26,317 nt of DNA, taken from positions 1-26,317 of IMG/VR virus record IMGVR_UViG_3300010354_008387. One strand, given 5' to 3'. Under the pieces are notes generated by a model. It did not search any database and was not told the DNA's origin. It was given only the letters and a program-made list of their open reading frames with translations. The stretch comes from a virus. The translations under genes were made by a program, and so were the position numbers. Positions within the stretch are counted from its first letter, which is position 1; every line of letters starts with the position of its first letter. This document shows positions 21,664-26,317 of the stretch, piece by piece.

Positions 21664-21671
21664 AATAAATA
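21664..21671 (+). promoter_or_regulatory. T4-type late promoter motif
   Basis: AATAAATA between the terminator and the amidotransferase-like gene, 17 bp before its ATG. It matches the nATAAATA late consensus and is in an intergenic position. Confidence 0.6.
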
Positions 21672-21688
21672 GAGTATAGAATGTAAAA

Positions 21689-22333
21689 ATGACACTCCCT
21701 ACAATAGCCGTTTTTATTCATCAACCACGCTGTTCTGTGCAATGTGCAAACGGAATAATTCGGGCATTGTTGCCTTATTACAAATTCAAAATCTTTACCA
21801 AACACGAAATTGAAGAAGATTTTTTTGATGATGTAGATCTGGTAGTGTTTCCAGGAGGTGATGGTGCTAGCGATGATTATGATCATTTGCTGCGTAATCA
21901 TGCTCAACGAATACGTAATTATGTGGCCTCCGGCGGAAAATATCTAGGTATCTGTATGGGAGCATATTGGGCTGACACAGATTACTTTGGTTTACTTAAC
22001 AATGTTAGAGCAGTGCAGTATATCACACAACCTAATTCCTGTACACGCAGACCACATGCAAAAGCTATGCCTGTGACTTGGCTTGGTGAACAAATCAAAA
22101 TGTACTTTTATGATGGGTGTGCCTTGGTTGGAGATAAATCACAGTTTGAAACTTTGGCCACTTATTCAAACGGCGACCCAATGGCAATTATACAAGGTAA
22201 TGTTGGTCTAATAGGATGTCATCCCGAAGCGGAAGCAAATTGGTACACTGTGCATTCCTGGATGAAGAAAGAATGGCATGGCGGTCAGCATGATCTATTG
22301 CTCAATTTTGTCAACTATTTTATGAAGAAATAA
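21689..22333 (+). CDS. Class I glutamine-amidotransferase-like protein (BPL_N type)
   Basis: The 214-aa product has a flavodoxin-like/GATase fold pattern: VDLVVFPGGDGASDDY (about 51-66), RNYVASGGKYLGICMGAYWA with the nucleophile-elbow Cys (about 74-93), and a later GCHPEAEANW with the histidine-glutamate pair (about 174-183). This combination matches the domain fused to eukaryotic biotin protein ligases (BPL_N), of which stand-alone bacterial and phage forms exist. Its reaction is unknown; it lacks any synthetase partner here. No Shine-Dalgarno is evident at ATG 21689. It has its own late-type promoter and a sigma70-type promoter follows it, so it is likely a one-gene unit. Confidence 0.75.
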   Translation: MTLPTIAVFIHQPRCSVQCANGIIRALLPYYKFKIFTKHEIEEDFFDDVDLVVFPGGDGASDDYDHLLRNHAQRIRNYVASGGKYLGICMGAYWADTDYFGLLNNVRAVQYITQPNSCTRRPHAKAMPVTWLGEQIKMYFYDGCALVGDKSQFETLATYSNGDPMAIIQGNVGLIGCHPEAEANWYTVHSWMKKEWHGGQHDLLLNFVNYFMKK

Positions 22334-22362
22334 TTGACTTAGCAGCAACAATCAAGTAAAAT
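22334..22362 (+). promoter_or_regulatory. Sigma70-type promoter
   Basis: TTGACT (22334-22339), 17-bp spacer, TAAAAT (22357-22362). It has the same -35 and spacer length as the promoter at 9857. It stands 28 bp before the ATG of the 49-aa ORF, leaving room for a short leader with AAGGA. Confidence 0.68.
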
Positions 22363-22389
22363 AACATGTCAACTTAATCAAGGAATGAT

Positions 22390-22539
22390 ATGTTTGAATC
22401 AATCGAAATACGTAAAGTAGCCAATGGATTTGTAGTTACTGTAAACATGGAAGACGAAACTGTAGAATATGTATTTGATACAGCTCGTAAAGCCATGAGT
22501 CATATCAAGCAATTTATTGCACCAAAAGTAGGAGAATAA
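22390..22539 (+). CDS. Small hypothetical phage protein (49 aa)
   Basis: The ORF starts MFESIEIRKVANGFVVTVNM, followed by an acidic EDETVEYVFD strand and a helical C-terminus (TARKAMSHIKQFIAPK). The pattern strand-strand-strand-helix with alternating hydrophobics is that of a real small folded protein, and I recall very similar short proteins in marine T4-like phages, without function. AAGGAAT precedes ATG 22390, and a sigma70-type promoter lies upstream, so early expression is likely. A late-type motif overlaps its stop codon. Confidence 0.72.
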   Translation: MFESIEIRKVANGFVVTVNMEDETVEYVFDTARKAMSHIKQFIAPKVGE

Positions 22540-22542
22540 ATA
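22535..22542 (+). promoter_or_regulatory. T4-type late promoter motif
   Basis: AATAAATA overlapping the stop of the 49-aa ORF, 27 bp upstream of the dehydratase gene, which has TGAGGA as ribosome-binding site. It probably drives the second sugar cluster (22570 onwards). Confidence 0.58.
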
Positions 22543-22569
22543 GTTTTATTCAATAATCAATGAGGATTC

Positions 22570-23604
22570 ATGTCAAAAAGAGTACTAATTACCGGCGGCG
22601 CCGGTTTCATTGCCCATCACGTAATTGATTTAATTTTAAGTGTAACAGATTGGCATATTGTGTGTCTGGATAGATTAGATATATCCGGTAATTTAAACAG
22701 ATTACACGATATGCTACAAGATCACGATCCTAAAGATGTGGCAAAACGTCTACATATTGTGTTTCATGATCTCAAAGCAGAAATCAACAGCCAAATTGTT
22801 CATGATATCGGACCTATAGATATCATACTACACTTGGCAGCAGGCAGTCATGTAGATCGTTCAATCGCTTATCCCATGGAGTTTGTACAGGACAACGTTG
22901 TTGGCACTGTCAATATGCTAGATTATGCAAGAAAGAACTTACCACATCTGGAAAAGTTTGTATACTTTTCCACTGACGAGATATATGGGATTGCACCACC
23001 TGGTGTCGCCTATAAAGAATATGATCGTTACAACAGCACAAATCCCTATTCAGCGTCCAAGGCGGCAGCTGAAGAATTCTGCGTTGCTTATGAGAATACT
23101 TATAAAATGCCAATCATTGTCACACACACGATGAATGTGTTTGGCGAACGTCAGCATCCGGAAAAGTTTATCCCGGCTACAATACAAAAGGTAAGAGATG
23201 AAGAGACCGTTATTATACATAGTGACCCCACAAGGACTGTTGCCGGTTCAAGGATGTATATCCACGCTCGTGATGTTGCAGAAGGCCTTATGTTCATTCT
23301 TGGACTTGGAGATTATCGACACACAGGGGATTATGGTCACGCCCACTGCCCTAAGTTTAACCTTGTCGGTACTGAAGAAATTGACAACCTTACCCTGGCA
23401 CAAATGATCGCTAGTGCAGTCGGTAAGGAATTGAAGTACGAAATGACCGACTTCCATACCAGTAGACCTGGACATGACATGCGGTATGCACTAGATGGCG
23501 GCTTACTCAAATCATTGGGTTGGGAACCTAAAATTAAACTAAGTGAACGTATTAAAGAAGTTGTAGAGTGGACTCTTACTAACGAAAGATGGTTAAGAAA
23601 ATGA
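22570..23604 (+). CDS. NAD-dependent nucleotide-sugar 4,6-dehydratase (RmlB-like)
   Basis: The 344-aa extended SDR has ITGGAGFIAHHV (the third glycine of GxxGxxG is Ala), HLAAGSHVDRSI, FSTDEIYG with the Asp-Glu pair, and the catalytic YSASK motif, followed by MNVFGERQHPEKFIP and TSRPGHDMRYA. These are the landmarks of dTDP-glucose-type 4,6-dehydratases, and the length is close to RmlB (about 350 aa). It is a paralogue of the gene at 12270 but longer. The downstream C-methyltransferase (24316) normally acts on 4-keto sugars, so this enzyme may supply its substrate. Start ATG 22570 has TGAGGA upstream; the next gene overlaps by 4 nt. Confidence 0.88.
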   Translation: MSKRVLITGGAGFIAHHVIDLILSVTDWHIVCLDRLDISGNLNRLHDMLQDHDPKDVAKRLHIVFHDLKAEINSQIVHDIGPIDIILHLAAGSHVDRSIAYPMEFVQDNVVGTVNMLDYARKNLPHLEKFVYFSTDEIYGIAPPGVAYKEYDRYNSTNPYSASKAAAEEFCVAYENTYKMPIIVTHTMNVFGERQHPEKFIPATIQKVRDEETVIIHSDPTRTVAGSRMYIHARDVAEGLMFILGLGDYRHTGDYGHAHCPKFNLVGTEEIDNLTLAQMIASAVGKELKYEMTDFHTSRPGHDMRYALDGGLLKSLGWEPKIKLSERIKEVVEWTLTNERWLRK

Positions 23605-24314
23605 TCAAACATTGTTTTGTTGTTACTAGTGCTATCAATTCAAAGTTTGGTGTGTATACTCCAGCAGCAAGATTACAACAAACACTCATGACATTGGACA
23701 GTATTAAAACTCGTGCCCCGGGTAGTAAAATTGTGGTAATGGAATGTACTGGAACACCACTAACTGAGGCGCAAAGTCAACTGTTAGAGGAAAAGTGTGA
23801 TCTTTTGATAGATTTCAGTACTGATCAGGACGTACACGAAATCTATAACAGCACTGACAATTGGGATATAGTCAAAAACAGTACTGAAATAATGTGTTTT
23901 GGTAGAACATTGCGTATGTGTTTAGACGACGGTGATTTTGCAGATGTAGACAGAATTCACAAGATGTCGGGTCGTTACATATTAAATGACCAATTTGATC
24001 TTGATGTATATGAAAAACATCAAGATCGTATTATTATTGGACCCAAGAACAAGAGTCAATTTCCCTACGAAGTGACTGGAATTGAATTGCAATACATGGC
24101 AAGATTGTGGTCGTGGCCAGCCAGTCAAACCAACCGTGTGATTGAAACTTATACTGACAGTTTAAACTATATGGCGCAACGAGTTGCACAAGGTGGTTAC
24201 GCTGATATCGAGCATGTGCTGTACAAATTTTTACCAACAACAATGATTACAGAAATACCAATTCTTGGTGTCGAAGGCAGTATTGCGCCAAATGGTATTG
24301 CTATAAGGAATTAA
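23601..24314 (+). CDS. Hypothetical protein, possibly glycosyltransferase-like
   Basis: The 237-aa product begins MIKHCFVVTSAINSKFGVYT. It contains RLQQTLMTLDSIKTRAPGSKIVVMECTGTPLT (about 24-55), a layout seen at the start of GT-A-type sugar transferases, and later DVDRIHKMSGRYILNDQFDL and IIGPKNKSQFP. The K.SGRY..ND pattern is reminiscent of LPS-related WavE-like transferases, but this is only a resemblance. No clear DxD is seen. ATG 23601 gives a 4-nt ATGA overlap with the dehydratase stop; ATG 23589 would add four residues and is the alternative. It is followed 1 bp later by the C-methyltransferase gene, so it belongs to the sugar cluster. Confidence 0.6.
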   Translation: MIKHCFVVTSAINSKFGVYTPAARLQQTLMTLDSIKTRAPGSKIVVMECTGTPLTEAQSQLLEEKCDLLIDFSTDQDVHEIYNSTDNWDIVKNSTEIMCFGRTLRMCLDDGDFADVDRIHKMSGRYILNDQFDLDVYEKHQDRIIIGPKNKSQFPYEVTGIELQYMARLWSWPASQTNRVIETYTDSLNYMAQRVAQGGYADIEHVLYKFLPTTMITEIPILGVEGSIAPNGIAIRN

Positions 24315-24315
24315 A

Positions 24316-25524
24316 ATGAATTGTACAAAACTTGACCAATGTTTGGCATGCGGAAGTACAAATCTTGATCTTAGCTTGAATTTAGGAAGTCAGCCATTAG
24401 CAAATAATTTTGCATCACTTCCTGATCAAAATGAGTATTATCCATTAGCTGTAAATAGATGTACCAACTGTTTTCATTTACAACTTACACACGTTGTTGA
24501 TCCAGATATCATTTATCGAAACTATGCTTATGTAAGCGGAACCAGCCAGACATATTTGAATTATATGTGGTGGTTTGCAAAATGGTGTCGAGAGTATACA
24601 GATCAATGGCGAGGTACCGTGCTGGATATTGGATGCAACGACGGTAGCCAACTTGATTACTTCAAACAACTAGGTTATATGACCTACGGAGTAGATCCTG
24701 CAGAAAATTTATACAAAATCAGCACTGATAAAGGACACCAAGTTGTGTGTGGATTCTGGGATGAACAATCTATAGGGAATCTGGACAACAGGCAATTTGA
24801 TATAGTAGTGGCGCAAAACAGTTTTGCACACAACCCAGATCCACTCTCATATTTGAAATTGTTGTCGCCTTTACTAAAAAACAAAGGATTATTTTTTATT
24901 CAAACCAGTCAGGCTGACATGGTACGCAATGGAGAATTTGATACCATTTATCATGAACATGTAAATTTTTATAATATCAATTCAATGAATGAATTATGTA
25001 AACGAGCAGGAATGTTTTTGATAGATGTAATAAAAACTCCTATACACGGCACAAGTTATTTGTTTGTTGTATCTAATTCAAATCGTAGACCGGAACACAT
25101 AAAAAATTTGCTGGCATTAGAACAAGACCTATTAGACGCTCAAACATATACCAATTGGAGCAATCGAGCGCAAACATTAAGTAAAAAATTCCTTGATGTG
25201 TGCGAGATCTATAGAAACAATAATTTTAAATTGATTGGTTACGGTGCTGCTGCAAAAGGTAATACATTATTGAATTATGCAGGAGTTTCGCTTGATTACA
25301 TCATTGATGACAATCCATTGAAACAAAACACGTTCAGCCCCGGAAGAGATATTTCCGTGGTCAATTCTGACATACTTGACAATTTTACCACAAAGGAAAA
25401 AATACTTTTTATACCATTGGCCTGGAACGTTTATAATGAAATAAAAAATAAAATAAAAAAAATTAGAAATAATACAAACGATAAATTTCTAAAATATTTT
25501 CCAGAGGTTGAAATTGAAGATTGA
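24316..25524 (+). CDS. Sugar C-methyltransferase (TylC3/NovU-like)
   Basis: The 402-aa protein has the three-part layout of nucleotide-sugar C-methyltransferases. First is an N-terminal zinc-binding region with CLACGS and CTNC (about residues 9-54). The SAM domain follows, with VLDIGCNDGSQLDYF (about 97-111) and AQNSFAHNPDP. The C-terminal Methyltransf_14 part has YHEHVNFYN (about 213-221) and GYGAAAKGNTLLNYAG (about 309-324). The HEH segment matches the catalytic histidine-containing stretch of this family. It would add a methyl branch at C-3 (or C-5) of a 4-keto-6-deoxy sugar, consistent with the RmlB-like dehydratase two genes upstream. The downstream gene overlaps its end by 11 nt. Confidence 0.9.
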   Translation: MNCTKLDQCLACGSTNLDLSLNLGSQPLANNFASLPDQNEYYPLAVNRCTNCFHLQLTHVVDPDIIYRNYAYVSGTSQTYLNYMWWFAKWCREYTDQWRGTVLDIGCNDGSQLDYFKQLGYMTYGVDPAENLYKISTDKGHQVVCGFWDEQSIGNLDNRQFDIVVAQNSFAHNPDPLSYLKLLSPLLKNKGLFFIQTSQADMVRNGEFDTIYHEHVNFYNINSMNELCKRAGMFLIDVIKTPIHGTSYLFVVSNSNRRPEHIKNLLALEQDLLDAQTYTNWSNRAQTLSKKFLDVCEIYRNNNFKLIGYGAAAKGNTLLNYAGVSLDYIIDDNPLKQNTFSPGRDISVVNSDILDNFTTKEKILFIPLAWNVYNEIKNKIKKIRNNTNDKFLKYFPEVEIED

Positions 25525-26317
25525 AAAAGCCACACAGATACTTGTACGTAGACGTGCTGCGCTAGGTGATGTTATAATGAGTACTGGTGTAGTAAGAGAA
25601 CTTAAAAAACATTATATTTGTGATATTGACGTAGCAACGGAATTTCCTAACGTGTATGACAATAATCCTAATGTTAGAGCAATATATCATACAAACGCAA
25701 TGCCGGATCCTACTAACTATGATCTATATATAAATCTTGACGATGCGTATGAACAAAATCCGCTCAATCATTATCTTGACAGTTATTTTTACCGGGCATT
25801 CGGCGATACAACCATAGAAAACAAAGAACCAGAATTGTTTTCTAATACCAACGACACAGATGTAGTAAACGCATTTTTTGAGCAAAACAATATTGATGAA
25901 TATATTGTAGTTCATATACGGCAATGGTATTGGCCGTTAAAAAACATGAGTTGGAACACCTGGTATGAAGTGTTCGAACAACTATTTTCTAATAGAACTG
26001 ATTTTAAAATTATTTGTGTTGGTACAGCACAGGACGGCTTTGTTGATCACCCGTTATTTGTTGATGCACGAGATAAATTGAGCATACAGCAACAAAAACT
26101 AGTAATGGATCATGCAAAATGTTTTGTAGGTATAGACAGCGGCCCGTATCATATTGCTACGACCAGTCGTACGCATATTATAAGTTTACACACGCACCTG
26201 TTACCTGACCGCATAGTGCCAAGAAACAAACTAGTAACCACAATATTATCGTCAATAGATTGTGTGGGATGTAATGACAGTCAAGAGCGCCCAGTAAGAA
26301 ATGTAATTTGTAAACAC
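25514..26317 (+). CDS. Glycosyltransferase family 9-like protein (3' end outside window)
   Basis: From TTG 25514 an open frame runs 268 codons to the window end. It opens KIEKATQILVRRRAALGDVI followed by MSTGVVRELKK, the heptosyltransferase-like N-terminal loop (RxxxLGDV). Further landmarks are EYIVVHIRQWYWPLKNMSW and VGIDSGPYHIATTSRT, the GT9 sugar-nucleotide site with SGPYHIA. Heptosyltransferases use NDP-heptose for LPS core; here the donor may be the sugar made by the neighbouring genes. The TTG start has AGAGG 7 bp upstream and lies inside the end of the C-methyltransferase gene; a second TTG at 25508 sits on top of that site. The first ATG (25577) would delete the LGDV motif. Confidence 0.8.
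   Translation, partial: MKIEKATQILVRRRAALGDVIMSTGVVRELKKHYICDIDVATEFPNVYDNNPNVRAIYHTNAMPDPTNYDLYINLDDAYEQNPLNHYLDSYFYRAFGDTTIENKEPELFSNTNDTDVVNAFFEQNNIDEYIVVHIRQWYWPLKNMSWNTWYEVFEQLFSNRTDFKIICVGTAQDGFVDHPLFVDARDKLSIQQQKLVMDHAKCFVGIDSGPYHIATTSRTHIISLHTHLLPDRIVPRNKLVTTILSSIDCVGCNDSQERPVRNVICKH

Noticed and set aside
1-26317. CRISPR arrays, insertion sequences, integrase or attachment sites
   Set aside because: No regularly spaced direct repeats, transposase or integrase motifs, or tRNA-flanked repeats were seen on either strand by eye.

Overview
The window looks like part of the genome of a T4-like (tailed, myovirus-type) bacteriophage from an aquatic environment. The core T4-type replication and recombination genes sit at the left end: the C-terminal part of the gp32 single-stranded-DNA-binding protein, UvsX (RecA-like) and UvsY. 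Genes are AT-rich, tightly packed and often overlap by 4 nt (ATGA or TAATG). Five intergenic ATAAATA motifs match the T4-type late promoter. Several cargo genes (PstS, a phosphate-selective porin, a 7Fe ferredoxin) read most like betaproteobacterial proteins, so a low-GC aquatic betaproteobacterium is a plausible host. This host call is an inference from remembered families, not a search result.

Layout: (1) 1-3749: gp32 end, then an insert of a sulfotransferase-like protein, two twitch-type radical SAM proteins and a short-chain dehydrogenase. (2) 3739-7246: UvsX, a small acidic protein, UvsY, a small unknown, a methyltransferase and a nucleotidyltransferase-cupin fusion. (3) 7229-7472: two tiny minus-strand ORFs. 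(4) 7547-12310: a 486-aa unknown, a SPASM radical SAM enzyme, a small ORF behind a consensus sigma70-type promoter, a MazG-like pyrophosphatase, a glycosyltransferase-like protein, a 7Fe ferredoxin, a membrane protein and a DUF2452-like protein. (5) 12270-16483, minus strand: six overlapping sugar/glycan genes (nucleotide-sugar dehydratase, split transketolase, FkbM methyltransferase, epimerase, glycosyltransferase). (6) 16535-17365: GT17 glycosyltransferase. (7) 17371-21658: a phosphate-starvation cassette of Pho box, pstS, OprP-like porin, terminator, second Pho box, PlcP-like metallophosphoesterase, small ORF, GT2 glycosyltransferase and a triple-hairpin/terminator. (8) 21664-26317: a glutamine-amidotransferase-like protein, a small ORF and a second glycan cluster (dehydratase, unknown, sugar C-methyltransferase, GT9-like protein cut by the window end).

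The most striking system is block 7. Two promoters carry the same PhoB-type geometry: 7-bp repeats every 11 bp, then TAAATA 11 bp after the second repeat. They drive phosphate capture (periplasmic PstS plus outer-membrane porin) and, separately, a protein resembling PlcP, the phospholipase C that starts phospholipid replacement in P-starved marine bacteria, with a glycosyltransferase two genes downstream. The phage may take over the host's PhoBR response both to import phosphate and to release it from membrane lipids. The two glycan blocks and scattered glycosyltransferases probably modify virion or host-surface sugars. The three radical SAM enzymes and the ferredoxin could form a redox-linked modification set.
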